From NCBI RefSeq assembly GCF_014637405.1, contig NZ_BMEY01000011.1, forward strand, positions 62,001-126,000: a DNA stretch of 64,000 nt. The letters are read 5' to 3'. This stretch comes from Ornithinibacillus halotolerans. GTDB taxonomy: Bacteria > Bacillota > Bacilli > Bacillales > Amphibacillaceae. The translations under genes were made by a program, and so were the position numbers. Positions 1 to 9,092 of this stretch are shown one piece after another; within the stretch, counting starts at the first letter, position 1; each line of letters begins with the position of its first letter. The notes beneath the pieces were generated by a model. It searched no databases. It was not told the DNA's origin and saw only the letters and a program-made list of their open reading frames with translations.

Positions 1-609
1 CATTGGGAACATTAACTTCCAGAAAATTTGCCATACATTGGCCCCGTCAATAACGGCCGACTCTTCAATTTCTTTCGGTATCTCTTGGAATCCTTGTCTC
101 ATTAAGAAGATTCCTAGAGGGGTAATTGCACTAGTGATAATAATCCCTGTATACGTACCCATTAATCCAAGTTTATCAATAACAAGATATACCGGAATCA
201 TCGTTACTTCCCCAGGAATCATCATTGTTGCAATAATTAATAGGAAAATTATATTCATCCCTTTAAACTTCATCCGAGCTAATGGATAAGCTGCAAAGGA
301 ACATAAAATTAATGGTAATACAACACCAAAGAAAGTTAAAATCACGGTATTTAATAAGTACCTTGGAATCGGTAATGTATTCCAAACGGTAATAAAGTTA
401 TCTAATGTAAATGTGTTCGGAATGAATTGTGGAGGGATCGAAAAGATGACATCGTTTTGCCCCTTTAATGAAATCGATACCGTCCACAAAAATGGAACAA
501 TCGTGACACAAGTTAATAGAAGTAGAAAGAAATAAGAAATTAACTTATTAAAGACTTTTCTTCTTTTATTTCCATCCTTCGATGGATTAGCTGCAATGGA
601 ATGTGACAA
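1..609 (-). CDS. Sugar ABC transporter permease (CUT1, MalG-like), 3' end cut by the window
   Basis: This is the second permease of the importer. Translation starts at a TTG (607-609) placed 7 bases after a GGGAGGG ribosome binding site; no ATG start is suitable, and the frame stays open for 203 codons to the window edge. The product has a short cytoplasmic N-terminus, a first membrane segment followed by a WTVSISLKG stretch, further hydrophobic segments, and an EAA-type loop (ESAVIDGAN) near the edge. That loop is where MalG-like permeases contact the ATPase. It starts 18 bases after the stop of the first permease, so the two are co-transcribed. The remaining C-terminus lies outside the window. 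No ATPase is visible; CUT1 systems often share MsmX encoded elsewhere. Confidence 0.9.
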   Translation of the reverse strand, partial: MSHSIAANPSKDGNKRRKVFNKLISYFFLLLLTCVTIVPFLWTVSISLKGQNDVIFSIPPQFIPNTFTLDNFITVWNTLPIPRYLLNTVILTFFGVVLPLILCSFAAYPLARMKFKGMNIIFLLIIATMMIPGEVTMIPVYLVIDKLGLMGTYTGIIITSAITPLGIFLMRQGFQEIPKEIEESAVIDGANVWQIFWKLMFPM

Positions 610-627
610 TGGTTTTCCCTCCCTTTC

Positions 628-1479
628 CTAATCACGCTTATCCAATAATCGCTGGTTAATTAATGTAATAATTAAGATAACGGCAAATAGTATAAAGGAA
701 ATCGCACTAGCGTATCCCATATCTAAGTTTTGGAATGCTTCCTGGAATACTAGTAGAACTACTGTTGTTGAAGCATTTAATGGTCCGCCATCTGTCATTG
801 TTAACATTAATGTAAATTCTTTGAACGCTCCCATTGTTGAGATAACAGCAACAAAGAATATCATTGGTTTGATCATTGGAATCGTAATATGTAGATGTTT
901 TTTCCAAAAGTTTGCACCATCTAGTTCTGCTGCTTCATATAAATCTTTCGGAACACCTTGGAGAGCTGCTAGGTAAAATAGCATATAATATCCAAAACCT
1001 TGCCAAATCGTTACAAAAGCTAATGCTGGCATAACGGTTGCCGTATCTAATAGCCAGCCAAATGGTTCTACACCGAAAAAGCTTAGGATATAGTTAACAA
1101 TACCTTCTTTAGCAAACATCCATTTCCATAAAATTGCTGTAATAACGACAGACACTAGAACTGGGAAATAGTAAATTAAGCGAAATACTTTAATCCCTCT
1201 TAATTTTTGGTTTACCAAGATTGCTACAAAAATAGGAAGAACAACGAGTGCAGGAGTTACTAGAATCCAATAATAGAACGTGTTTACGATGGCCTTCTGA
1301 AAACTTTTATCTTGGAATGCTTTAATATAGTTTTCCAACCCTAAAAATTCGATTGGTGTAAATACGTTATAGTTTGTAAAGCTCAACACAAAAGCTGCAA
1401 CAGCTGGAATGAATGTAAATAATGATAGTAGTATAAGTGGAATGGCGAGAAATCCCCATGCATGTCTAGCTTTATACAT
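628..1479 (-). CDS. Sugar ABC transporter permease (CUT1, MalF-like)
   Basis: This is a 283-residue integral membrane subunit of a carbohydrate importer. Six hydrophobic segments can be seen, starting with GFLAIPLILLSLFTFIPAV near the N-terminus. The EAA loop is clear at about residues 182-205 (EAAELDGANFWKKHLHITIP), which docks the cytoplasmic ATPase in this family. It lies between the binding-protein gene (1606-2910) and the second permease (1-609). A strong hairpin separates it from the binding-protein gene, so permease expression probably depends on read-through. Family assignment is firm; the substrate cannot be read from the sequence. Confidence 0.93.
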   Translation of the reverse strand: MYKARHAWGFLAIPLILLSLFTFIPAVAAFVLSFTNYNVFTPIEFLGLENYIKAFQDKSFQKAIVNTFYYWILVTPALVVLPIFVAILVNQKLRGIKVFRLIYYFPVLVSVVITAILWKWMFAKEGIVNYILSFFGVEPFGWLLDTATVMPALAFVTIWQGFGYYMLFYLAALQGVPKDLYEAAELDGANFWKKHLHITIPMIKPMIFFVAVISTMGAFKEFTLMLTMTDGGPLNASTTVVLLVFQEAFQNLDMGYASAISFILFAVILIITLINQRLLDKRD

Positions 1480-1534
1480 CTTTCTTACCTCCTTATCAAG
1501 AGAAGACCATATGAAAAAACAAATCTTATAAACT

Positions 1535-1595
1535 AAAAAGAAGGACCCATCCCCTCATACGGAGGTAGTAAAATTCTCCATTAGGGGATTGGCCC
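1535..1595 (-). terminator. Hairpin between binding-protein and permease genes
   Basis: On the minus strand a long stem pairs GGGCCAATCCCCTAATGGAG (1576-1595) with an arm at 1543-1564 and is followed by a T-rich run (TTCTTTTT). It lies between the stop of the lipoprotein gene and the permeases. Such structures commonly give partial termination and 3' end protection, allowing more binding protein than permease to be made. Confidence 0.8.
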
Positions 1596-1605
1596 TAGAA
1601 ATCAA

Positions 1606-2910
1606 TTAATCTAATACACTATTAACTTGTTCCTCTGCCATATCAAGCGCATCCTGAACATCCATATCATTTAAGAGAACTTCTTGGAATGCTTCTTGGA
1701 TTGCCTTAATAATTTGAGATACGTTTTCATGAGGAGGACTCATATTTACAGCATCTTCTAAAGCTTGTGCTGCAAAGTAACGTCCACGCTCAGCAGGATC
1801 ATCCGAATCTAATCCTTGGTCAAAGAACTCATCATTTGCAGCTTCAACAACTGGAGGTAGTACGTTAGCCTCTTTACCAAATGCTAATTGGTTTTCAGCA
1901 TTCGTTACGAATTTAGCAAATGCAATTGCAGCATCTAAAGAATCACTTTTCGCAGAAACTGCAATGTTCATTGGGTTCGCATGTTGTAATCCAGCTTTCC
2001 CTTCTAATTGAGCACCACCAACAGATTTTTCATAAACTTCTGGTGATAAGTCATTTACTTGACGGAATAACTGTGGTCCAGTTGCCCACCAAGCTACTTT
2101 TTCTGTTGCATATAATTCAGCCATTGAGACTTGATTTAACATAACATCTAGTTCATATAGACCTTCATCATAGTACTCTTTTAAGTTTGTCCAAAGTTCA
2201 ACTGCTTCTGGTGTGTTGAAAGCTGCTGCAGTAGAATCTTCGTTCAAGATTTGGATACCGTTTTTAGGGAATAGTAAGTGCATATCCCCTTGTACAATTT
2301 CCCCATAAGCGCCCGTTTTCTCTTTAATTACTTTTGACATTTCCCAAGCTTCTTCAAAAGTAGTTGGTGGTTCGCTAAAACCAGCTGCTTCTAGAATTTC
2401 AGGGTTGTAAATTAAACCACTTGTAGTTGTATACCAAGGTAATGCATATACACCGTCATTTACTTTTGCAGTATTCCATAAACCTTCAAAGAATGTATCT
2501 TTGACATCAGCTGCTTCTTTTTCCATGTCAACTAGTGCACCTAAAGCACCAATTTTCTTAACAAATTCTGTATTCAAGTTCATTACATCTGGTAAATCTC
2601 CACTTGATGCAGATGTTAAGATAATTTGTTCTACTTGATCATAAGGAACATCATTGATGGTAACGGTTACATTTGGATGCTGACTTTCGAACTCTTCCTT
2701 AAGATTATTCAAGTATTCTTCAAACGTTGGTAATAAAGAAATTGTCATGAATTCAACTTCACCTGATAACTCCCCATTGTCGTTAGAGTTACCGTCATTA
2801 TTTTTACCACTATTCGCATTTTCGTTAGCATTATCATCGCCTGAACATGCTGCAAGTAGTAATACCATTAGACCTAAGAGTGCTACATATAATAACTTGC
2901 TCTTTTTCAC
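1606..2910 (-). CDS. Extracellular sugar-binding lipoprotein of ABC importer (SBP family 1)
   Basis: This is a 434-residue solute-binding protein. A lipoprotein signal ends in LLLAAC with Cys22 as the lipidated residue, followed by a low-complexity linker rich in Asn, Asp, Gly and Ser. The body shows typical family features, including FMTISLLPTFEEYLNNLKEE, VTINDVPYDQ, PDVMNLNTEF and NAENQLAFGKEANVLPP. It would bind the substrate outside the membrane and deliver it to the two permeases encoded downstream. It has its own strong promoter at 2999-3028 and an operator-like sequence just after it. The ligand is unknown; the neighbouring dehydrogenases, ROK kinase and GHL10-like enzyme suggest an oligosaccharide, sugar acid or polyol. 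Confidence 0.93.
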   Translation of the reverse strand: MKKSKLLYVALLGLMVLLLAACSGDDNANENANSGKNNDGNSNDNGELSGEVEFMTISLLPTFEEYLNNLKEEFESQHPNVTVTINDVPYDQVEQIILTSASSGDLPDVMNLNTEFVKKIGALGALVDMEKEAADVKDTFFEGLWNTAKVNDGVYALPWYTTTSGLIYNPEILEAAGFSEPPTTFEEAWEMSKVIKEKTGAYGEIVQGDMHLLFPKNGIQILNEDSTAAAFNTPEAVELWTNLKEYYDEGLYELDVMLNQVSMAELYATEKVAWWATGPQLFRQVNDLSPEVYEKSVGGAQLEGKAGLQHANPMNIAVSAKSDSLDAAIAFAKFVTNAENQLAFGKEANVLPPVVEAANDEFFDQGLDSDDPAERGRYFAAQALEDAVNMSPPHENVSQIIKAIQEAFQEVLLNDMDVQDALDMAEEQVNSVLD

Positions 2911-2979
2911 TCTTCTTCCCCTCCATAATATGTAATTTTATTTTTGGTGGAAATTGTCTTCCTTTTTTATATTCTCTCA

Positions 2980-2995
2980 GGAGGAAATCTCCACC
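2980..2995. promoter_or_regulatory. Operator-like sequence at the binding-protein promoter
   Basis: The + strand reads GGAGGAAATCTCCACC, beginning 3 bases downstream of the -10 box. It matches 13 of 16 positions of GGAGGATATTTCCACT read on the minus strand at 8344-8359, also just behind a -10 box. A third similar sequence (GGTGGAAATTGTCTTCC) lies at 2946-2962. The location and recurrence suggest a binding site for a regulator encoded outside the window. Confidence 0.5.
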
Positions 2996-2998
2996 ATT

Positions 2999-3028
2999 AT
3001 TATAATCTTTGAAGAATTGTTTTGTCAA
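2999..3028 (-). promoter_or_regulatory. Sigma-A promoter for the ABC importer genes
   Basis: The minus strand has a perfect -35 TTGACA (3023-3028) and a perfect -10 TATAAT (2999-3004) with 18 bases between. It sits about 90 bases before the lipoprotein start, so the importer can be transcribed separately from the enzyme genes upstream. Confidence 0.85.
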
Positions 3029-3107
3029 TTGAATTTTAGAAAAGAATGTAAAATAATAATAATTTTTAAACTTTTATAGAAATATAGTACTTAAGTCTGT
3101 ATTTCTA

Positions 3108-4670
3108 TTAAAAAGCATATACTTCTGGCCAATGAAGTTGTACACCAAGATCCTCTAACACATCTTGAAAGGCCTTCGTTAATGTTTGATCCTCATACAC
3201 ATCTACTGGTTTCACCCCATGCTTTAAACTAAATGCAGCAAGGGCACCTGCCGATTCCCCAATATTCCATTCTGCAGGATGTACACGGAAGCAACCATTC
3301 GTTAGCTGGGTTGTTCCTATATTTTTACAGGCTGGTAGTAAGTTTTTAACCTTGATTGGAATTAAACTTCCTAAAGGTATTTCAAACGGATAACTCTTTG
3401 CATAAAATAAGCGGTTATGTACGGTAGTTGGGTGTAAGTCAATTCGATAAGCACCAACCCCAACGGAATCTTCATGTGTACGTACCCCATTGTCACCACG
3501 TAAATCCGCATTAATATCGTGCTCGGTTACCGTATATCTTGCCTTAATACGACGGGACTCCCGAATATATGGATGCATGGCTAAGCCGTCTTTTGTCCCG
3601 ACAACGTCTGGTCGCAAACGAAATCCAGGATAGCCCTTCCCACTCCCATCATCACGCGGAGCCTCGGTTTGTAACCAATATAGTAGCGAGAGACTTAATT
3701 GCCTTGCTTCCTCAAGACGTTTTTGTTTTTCTGCTTCACTGACATCAATAATGGAACCAAGCCAGTAATCATTCTGTGGCCAATTAATTAACGATACATC
3801 TCCTGCAAAAAAACCATCCTTGTACTGCTTCTTATCGATAATTCGTCGATATTCCCACATGCCAAGTGAGCCATTTTCACCGGAGAAGAATGGCATTTTT
3901 TTCGACTTTCCAGTATGGGCATCTGGAATAAATTCACTAAGTTGCATATGGTCTAAAAATGGTGCCTTATAGTTACGCCAAAAATCGTACATAGCTGGTT
4001 TATCAATTGTAAAGTCTTCCCCATCCACATATTCTAGTGCCATCACATGGGTAATCGACTGAACATCTAATGGATTGGGTTCTAATGGAGCATTCGGTTC
4101 ACCAGTGTCCTCCCTAGACTCCGCCCCAACTACATAATCGACATTAGCTAAAGGCAATACGTCACCAAGTTCTGTCGCATCGAGGAAAACACTCGCTTCC
4201 AATACACGTTCTTGTCCCGCATCATCTACAACAACAACTTGTTGAACGACATCATCGATAACTTCAGCACGCACTGGCTTATGGTTGAGAAGTAATTCAA
4301 TACGGCCGTTCGAAATATATGGTTGTAATAAATCGTATAATAGTGCTAAGGAAACCCGTGGCTCGTGCGCGATCCGGCTTACCCAGCCATTTCCAGGATT
4401 GAGCCTTTCGTTTTCTCGTGCTTCTTCTGTCACAGGGTACTTCCGTTTGTAATAGTCCCGTACGTCATTGCGAAAATTTCGGTAAGTTTTTGTACTACCA
4501 AATGTTTCGATCCATGGATGTTCATCTGGTGGAACAGCCTGACTCGTTAATTGTCCACCAATCCAAGCTGTCTCTTCCGTTAGAACAACATGTTGCCCTA
4601 ACTTAGCTGCAGTATATGCTGCTAGAACACCACCAATACTTCCGCCAATAATTGCTATATCCTTTTTCAT
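3108..4670 (-). CDS. FAD-dependent oxidoreductase (FAD_oxidored family)
   Basis: This is a 520-residue flavoprotein. It opens with a dinucleotide-binding Rossmann fold, IAIIGGSIGGVLAAYTAAKLG (residues 5-25, Gly-rich GGSIGG), followed by the ETAWIGGQLTSQAVPPDE segment typical of this family. A late SVFLDATELGDVLPLA motif is the second FAD-contact strand. It is likely a cytoplasmic oxidoreductase acting on a sugar-derived compound. The gene is 3 bases from the DUF4127 gene, so the pair are translated from one message and probably work on the same pathway. It is last in the enzyme block before the importer promoter. The substrate is not identifiable. Confidence 0.85.
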   Translation of the reverse strand: MKKDIAIIGGSIGGVLAAYTAAKLGQHVVLTEETAWIGGQLTSQAVPPDEHPWIETFGSTKTYRNFRNDVRDYYKRKYPVTEEARENERLNPGNGWVSRIAHEPRVSLALLYDLLQPYISNGRIELLLNHKPVRAEVIDDVVQQVVVVDDAGQERVLEASVFLDATELGDVLPLANVDYVVGAESREDTGEPNAPLEPNPLDVQSITHVMALEYVDGEDFTIDKPAMYDFWRNYKAPFLDHMQLSEFIPDAHTGKSKKMPFFSGENGSLGMWEYRRIIDKKQYKDGFFAGDVSLINWPQNDYWLGSIIDVSEAEKQKRLEEARQLSLSLLYWLQTEAPRDDGSGKGYPGFRLRPDVVGTKDGLAMHPYIRESRRIKARYTVTEHDINADLRGDNGVRTHEDSVGVGAYRIDLHPTTVHNRLFYAKSYPFEIPLGSLIPIKVKNLLPACKNIGTTQLTNGCFRVHPAEWNIGESAGALAAFSLKHGVKPVDVYEDQTLTKAFQDVLEDLGVQLHWPEVYAF

Positions 4671-4673
4671 CCG

Positions 4674-6173
4674 TTATCCCTCCAACTCGACGCCTATTTC
4701 AAATGTTCGATTCCAAGGTAGATATACGTTTGTAATTTCCCCAGGGATACCTTGCTTCTTCATTGCCTCTTCCGCTTCTTTTAAGAATACTTTAGTCACT
4801 TCCGCTAACAGACCGTCATATTCTTCTTCATTACCAATTTCTTCACGGATCTTTTTCCTTACGATAGATTGATAGATATAATCATCCAAGTAGCGAATAC
4901 CAAATTGACGAATTTTCTCTTTTTGAACATCTAAACCTTTTTTCTCGGCCAAAAATAGTAACGCTGCCTGGGCAACGACTGTTCCAAGCGTATTTCCAGC
5001 TGTATTCCATGCTGCAAAGCCATCCAGTTCTTGTAGATCAAATTCACCTAGTAAATGAGCAATCATGACCGGATCGGCGCCATTGGCATAGGCAACATCC
5101 GCAATGGCAATTCGTTTTTCTTTTTTATGATAGTAGCGTAATTTCCGTGTCCATTCTCCAATGTTACGGTCATTCGTATTTACACCATCAAGATATAGTT
5201 GTAGTGCCATATCTCCTTGCTTTTGTCCAGGTACATTGACTCCAAGGATGATATCCGCTTCCCCAGGAGTTTCTACGGTATGACTGCCAAACGCATAAAT
5301 TTGTCCTTTTACAGACTCTTGTATCGTGCGGTCTTCATACATCGCCGTTGACAGCGCACCTTTTAACCCACTAAAGACTGGATAAAAGGTTGGTACTTCT
5401 TCAGCTTCCAAGGCAAAAATCATTCGGGCAACGAGCATACTACTTACTTCATCTGCCCCTGGATAGACATAAATCGAATCTAGTAATCCTCGCTCCGTCG
5501 TTTGAGCGACTAACTCTTCCTGTTCTTTAATATTCAATCCGTATTCACTCGTATCATCTTGTGGGAAAATTAATAAATCTACTAACCCCTGTTCCACTTC
5601 ATTGATTAAGGATAGATTAATCGAAAAGTTCTTCTTCCGAGTTGCTAGATAATCTTCTAAAATGGCACTTGGAATAGCCTTTTTCATTTTCTCGATAATT
5701 GCTTGATCTGCTTGTTCACCATGTTTTTCAAAACGATGAGCATGATACGAATACTGCCAAATCTCTTTCCCGTACTGATCCCAGTAATCCTTCTCTTCTT
5801 GATTGACATAGCTATTCGATAGACGCATCGTTGAACTAAATGCCATAATCTTTACGTCTGGATATAGTTTTTTAACTTCCCGTAATTTTTCAAGACGAGC
5901 GTGAAGTATTTTTTCCTCATCGGTATTGACACGAGATGGGACCAATCCGCCATACAGCAACATATCAACCGATACAACGAATCCTTCTACCTCTGGTAAA
6001 ACTTCGTCTATCCAACGATTTAATTTTTCAAGATCTGCTGGTTCCTTTAAAAATCCTAAATCTGCTTTTGGTGGTAGTAACACTTCCCAACCAGCAAATT
6101 TGGCAAGGTCTTTTGGCAAATCATATGTAACCGGTCTTGCGTCAACCGGAATCAGTGCAATTCTTTTTGTCAT
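4674..6173 (-). CDS. DUF4127 family protein
   Basis: This is a 499-residue protein of a conserved family without an established activity that I can name. It opens with RIALIPVDARPVTYDLPKDLA and continues with LLPPKADLGFLKEPADLEKLNRW and a VSVDMLLYGGLVPSR segment, all highly conserved-looking and typical of DUF4127. Later motifs FPQDDTSEYGLN, YPGADEVSSMLVARM and AWNTAGNTLGT look like ligand-binding or catalytic loops. No signal peptide or membrane segment is seen, so it is probably cytoplasmic. It sits between the GHL10-like gene and the FAD oxidoreductase with very short gaps, so it is probably an enzyme of the same catabolic route. Confidence 0.85.
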   Translation of the reverse strand: MTKRIALIPVDARPVTYDLPKDLAKFAGWEVLLPPKADLGFLKEPADLEKLNRWIDEVLPEVEGFVVSVDMLLYGGLVPSRVNTDEEKILHARLEKLREVKKLYPDVKIMAFSSTMRLSNSYVNQEEKDYWDQYGKEIWQYSYHAHRFEKHGEQADQAIIEKMKKAIPSAILEDYLATRKKNFSINLSLINEVEQGLVDLLIFPQDDTSEYGLNIKEQEELVAQTTERGLLDSIYVYPGADEVSSMLVARMIFALEAEEVPTFYPVFSGLKGALSTAMYEDRTIQESVKGQIYAFGSHTVETPGEADIILGVNVPGQKQGDMALQLYLDGVNTNDRNIGEWTRKLRYYHKKEKRIAIADVAYANGADPVMIAHLLGEFDLQELDGFAAWNTAGNTLGTVVAQAALLFLAEKKGLDVQKEKIRQFGIRYLDDYIYQSIVRKKIREEIGNEEEYDGLLAEVTKVFLKEAEEAMKKQGIPGEITNVYLPWNRTFEIGVELEG

Positions 6174-6182
6174 GTTTATCCC

Positions 6183-7373
6183 CTACTTATTTAGTTCTTC
6201 CTTTAATATGTTCCACCAACCATATTCCTCTACGTAAACCGTATCAAATAACATCACACCGGCTGATTTTTCTTTACACATTTGAATAGCCCGGCGGAAT
6301 TGTTCTGGGTCATCTTTATACTGTTTCAAAAATAGACTCGCAACAAATGGCGTTGCCCCGTTGATTGCCTCTAAACTAATATCGGCTGCTCCTTCCACAC
6401 TATACCAATAAGCTGGTTTGCCAGTTTCTTTTGCTTCGTCTCTTGTTACATCATAGTAATAACAACCAGTCATTAAGAAATCTAACTGCTCTGCCATTCC
6501 AGATACATGATACGTATCTCCAGTCCACTCTAAATCTGGATGATATGTTTCACTTCCCCAGTTTACGCCTTCACTGTAGTACAGTGGGTACCATGAACCA
6601 ACATAATCAGCAAATAACGGGAAATGCTCCTTCACAATGGCACGCGCTTGTTTGACAAATGTTTTAATATTATTCGCTCTAAATTCAGCCCATTTCGGGA
6701 AAAGTTCGCCAAACTTAATCGATTTATCGTCATTAATCGTAAAAATATCTTCAGGGAAGTTTTCTACTTTTCTATCAATATAGGTTTCAAATGCTTGCCT
6801 GCTAAGCTCGCTAAAATCTCCATATATATTCGGATAACGACAACGGTCAATAACGACACCGTCTAACTCATATGTACACACTTCTTTTATAATATTTAAC
6901 TCATGTTCTACGACTTCTGGATGGATTGGATTAACGAAAATCGTATCCGCATCCGTATACTCGGCAGCATTTGATTCGTTCGCAACTGCGTCATTATAGA
7001 ACGTTACTTGCCAATCTTGTTTATCATACGCTAGACCATCTCTTGTTTCGGTTGTTCCTTCTGAAAAGACGTCTACATTTGCTAATACTTTTAGATCATA
7101 GTTTTTTGCTTTTGAGACAAGTTCTTGTAAAAAATCACGGTCTTTCCACATAGCAAAACGACCATCCGACCAACTGCTTACATGATAACCATATTTACTA
7201 GGGTATGTTGTTTGCCCAAATGGTACTTTTGCATCGATAACAAGATGGGTAATCCCGACTTGAACTGCATTCTCTAATAATTTCACCTGTTCCTGTTCAT
7301 TTGCTAAACGTACGCCATTCGCTAAAAAATCTACCCATAAGATGTTAGCGTTTTCATCAAAAGTAAAACTCAT
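6183..7373 (-). CDS. GHL10-like (family 10-type glycosylhydrolase-like) TIM-barrel protein
   Basis: This is a 396-residue protein resembling the GHL10/DUF187 glycosyl-hydrolase-like family. Visible signs are the opening WVDFLANGVRLANEQEQVKLL, a β-strand GITHLVIDAKVPFGQTTYPSKYG, LKVLANVDVFSEG, and DGVVIDRCRYPNIYGDFSE with acidic residues at strand ends, as in barrel glycosidases. There is no signal peptide, so it would act on imported substrate. The gene starts 15 bases after the ROK kinase stop and is followed by DUF4127. A carbohydrate-cleaving role is inferred from family and context and is not proven by an identified catalytic pair. Confidence 0.7.
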   Translation of the reverse strand: MSFTFDENANILWVDFLANGVRLANEQEQVKLLENAVQVGITHLVIDAKVPFGQTTYPSKYGYHVSSWSDGRFAMWKDRDFLQELVSKAKNYDLKVLANVDVFSEGTTETRDGLAYDKQDWQVTFYNDAVANESNAAEYTDADTIFVNPIHPEVVEHELNIIKEVCTYELDGVVIDRCRYPNIYGDFSELSRQAFETYIDRKVENFPEDIFTINDDKSIKFGELFPKWAEFRANNIKTFVKQARAIVKEHFPLFADYVGSWYPLYYSEGVNWGSETYHPDLEWTGDTYHVSGMAEQLDFLMTGCYYYDVTRDEAKETGKPAYWYSVEGAADISLEAINGATPFVASLFLKQYKDDPEQFRRAIQMCKEKSAGVMLFDTVYVEEYGWWNILKEELNK

Positions 7374-7388
7374 TCGTATTTATCCTCC

Positions 7389-8294
7389 TTAGTTTGTATA
7401 CCATGCTAGACTTGCTGCTCCGATAACACCGGCATGTTCTCCAAGATTAGAAACCATGATCTTTACAGGTTTAACAAGGGAATCCATCCCTTTCTGTGGA
7501 ACGCTTTTCCGCACCTTTTCGGCTAGCCATTTTTGGCGCTGTAATAAGCCACCACCGAGGACAATTACCGTTGGGTTAAACGTATGAATAAGACTAATCA
7601 TGCCATAGGTGAGTGCCTCAATGGCTTCATCGATCACTTCCATCGCCAACCCATTTCCTGCTTCATACAGAGCAAACACTTCTTTACTCGACATCTCTTT
7701 ATTGCTTCTATCCTTCATTCGATTGGCAATACCAGTTCCAGAAGCATATACTTCCAGGCAACCTTTTGACCCACAGTTACAAGTAGGACCATGCATATTT
7801 ACTGTAATATGCCCTAATTCACCGGCAGCCCCCCACTGGCCATGGAGTAACTTACCACCACTAACGACTCCACCACCAACACCGGTTCCTAGTGTTAGCC
7901 CAATCAAATCTTTCGTTCCTCTTGCCTCACCAAATATATATTCCGCAACAGCAAATGCATTGGCATCATTATCGAGCCAAATAGGAAGATCGGTTACTTT
8001 CTTTAATTCATCAACGATATGTATGTTGTTCCAATCCTTTAGATTATCGGTTGCAGAAAGTATTTGTCCTTTTTCATGTAGTACTTGTCCTGCAGAACCA
8101 ATGCCTATTCCGACAACGGTATGTTCTACATCTGTAAACTGAGAGACTATTTGCTTTAAAACTAGTAAAATCGATTCACTAGATTCAGATGGTGTCGGGA
8201 ACGTTTGATGTTCTAATAGTTTTCCATCTCTCGTAACAAGTCCTGCAGCAATTTTCGTCCCACCAATATCAATACCGAGACTAACTTCGGACAT
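7389..8294 (-). CDS. ROK family sugar kinase
   Basis: This is a 301-residue ROK kinase without a DNA-binding domain, so an enzyme and not a repressor. The ATP-binding motif DIGGTK is at residues 9-14, the catalytic Asp lies in LDNDAN (about residue 110), and the glycine-rich phosphate loop is LGTGVGGG. The zinc site of the family is complete: GELGHITV supplies a His, and CNCGSKGCLE supplies three Cys (about residues 172-179). It is the first gene after a strong internal promoter (8367-8395) and has an excellent GAGGAGGGG ribosome binding site. It most likely phosphorylates the hexose or derivative released by the GHL10-like enzyme; glucokinase activity is a possibility but not established. 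Confidence 0.9.
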   Translation of the reverse strand: MSEVSLGIDIGGTKIAAGLVTRDGKLLEHQTFPTPSESSESILLVLKQIVSQFTDVEHTVVGIGIGSAGQVLHEKGQILSATDNLKDWNNIHIVDELKKVTDLPIWLDNDANAFAVAEYIFGEARGTKDLIGLTLGTGVGGGVVSGGKLLHGQWGAAGELGHITVNMHGPTCNCGSKGCLEVYASGTGIANRMKDRSNKEMSSKEVFALYEAGNGLAMEVIDEAIEALTYGMISLIHTFNPTVIVLGGGLLQRQKWLAEKVRKSVPQKGMDSLVKPVKIMVSNLGEHAGVIGAASLAWYTN

Positions 8295-8344
8295 TTACAC
8301 CCCTCCTCACATCGCGGATATATTTTTCAAATAGTAAAAATAAA

Positions 8345-8359
8345 GTGGAAATATCCTCC
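8345..8359. promoter_or_regulatory. Operator-like sequence at the ROK kinase promoter
   Basis: The + strand reads GTGGAAATATCCTCC, 7 bases downstream of the -10 box. Its complement closely matches the sequence at 2980-2995, at the importer promoter. The core GGAAATATCC is nearly palindromic, which fits a dimeric repressor or activator controlling both promoters. Confidence 0.5.
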
Positions 8360-8366
8360 TTTTAAA

Positions 8367-8395
8367 AGTATAGTCTATTCAAAATAAACCGTCAA
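8367..8395 (-). promoter_or_regulatory. Sigma-A promoter for the ROK kinase and downstream genes
   Basis: The minus strand reads TTGACG (8390-8395), a 17-base spacer, then TATACT (8367-8372). It lies just behind the esterase stop codon and about 70 bases before the kinase start, so the downstream enzymes can be made independently of the first promoter. Confidence 0.8.
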
Positions 8396-8399
8396 CGAA

Positions 8400-9092
8400 C
8401 TAATCAATGAGAGTTTTTAGTGCATTCGGAAGGATTCTTTTCCAGTAAACCCAAAGATGGGACTCCTCTTCTTCATCAAAACGTAAATGGACTCCCTTTT
8501 CTTGGAGTACTTGTTGTAATTGTATATTTCTTGTATAGATAAATAGTTGTTCCTTTGTAATTGGTGAAATAAATTCATCTTCATACATGCCAACCGTTTG
8601 ATGAACATGCCAATTGACAGGTCCTTCCATTGCTGCTACTGCTGTAATATCTTCTTCTGAAATTGCGGCCGATTGTAATAGAAGATGATTCCACATAGCT
8701 GGTTTTTTACTAGCAATGTTTACACTAATATTAGCAGCAAGGGAATCCCCTAGTGCTGCCCGCTTCATAACGATGAGATTCTTTTCCACCTTCGGAATCA
8801 GTTCCTCATACATAAATGATATGTAATGATGAAAAGAATCCCCTCTATGATGGTAGGAATGCCAACGTTCTTCTGATGTTCCTGGGTGGATGAGGACAAC
8901 CATCCAATTGTCTAATGATGAATGTTGATTTACTAGCGTTTCAAACGTCTCCTGAAATGCCCCTAATTCTAAATAGTCATTTCCATCTTGAACATATAAC
9001 ATGTTGACCGATTTACGGTTGGAAGCAGGAGGAATAATTCGATACGCTATCTCCCTGTTTAAGTACTTACTTGCTATAACTTCTTGTTTCAT
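8400..9092 (-). CDS. Esterase family α/β-hydrolase
   Basis: This is a 230-residue protein resembling putative esterases of the esterase-D/Fes type. The nucleophile elbow is GDSLAAN (ALGDSLAANISVNIA, about residue 120), preceded by a β-strand, and a likely oxyanion segment is LYVQDGNDYLELGAF near the N-terminus. A C-terminal His in EESHLWVYWKRILP (about residue 217) is a candidate catalytic His. There is no signal peptide. Its start overlaps the last codons of the phosphodiesterase gene (shared bases 9089-9092), which indicates translational coupling. It may remove an acyl group from the imported substrate, but this is inference. Confidence 0.8.
   Translation of the reverse strand: MKQEVIASKYLNREIAYRIIPPASNRKSVNMLYVQDGNDYLELGAFQETFETLVNQHSSLDNWMVVLIHPGTSEERWHSYHHRGDSFHHYISFMYEELIPKVEKNLIVMKRAALGDSLAANISVNIASKKPAMWNHLLLQSAAISEEDITAVAAMEGPVNWHVHQTVGMYEDEFISPITKEQLFIYTRNIQLQQVLQEKGVHLRFDEEEESHLWVYWKRILPNALKTLID

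Noticed and set aside
7609-8142. Frame of 177 residues opposite the ROK kinase
   Set aside because: Antisense shadow of a gene with all family motifs.
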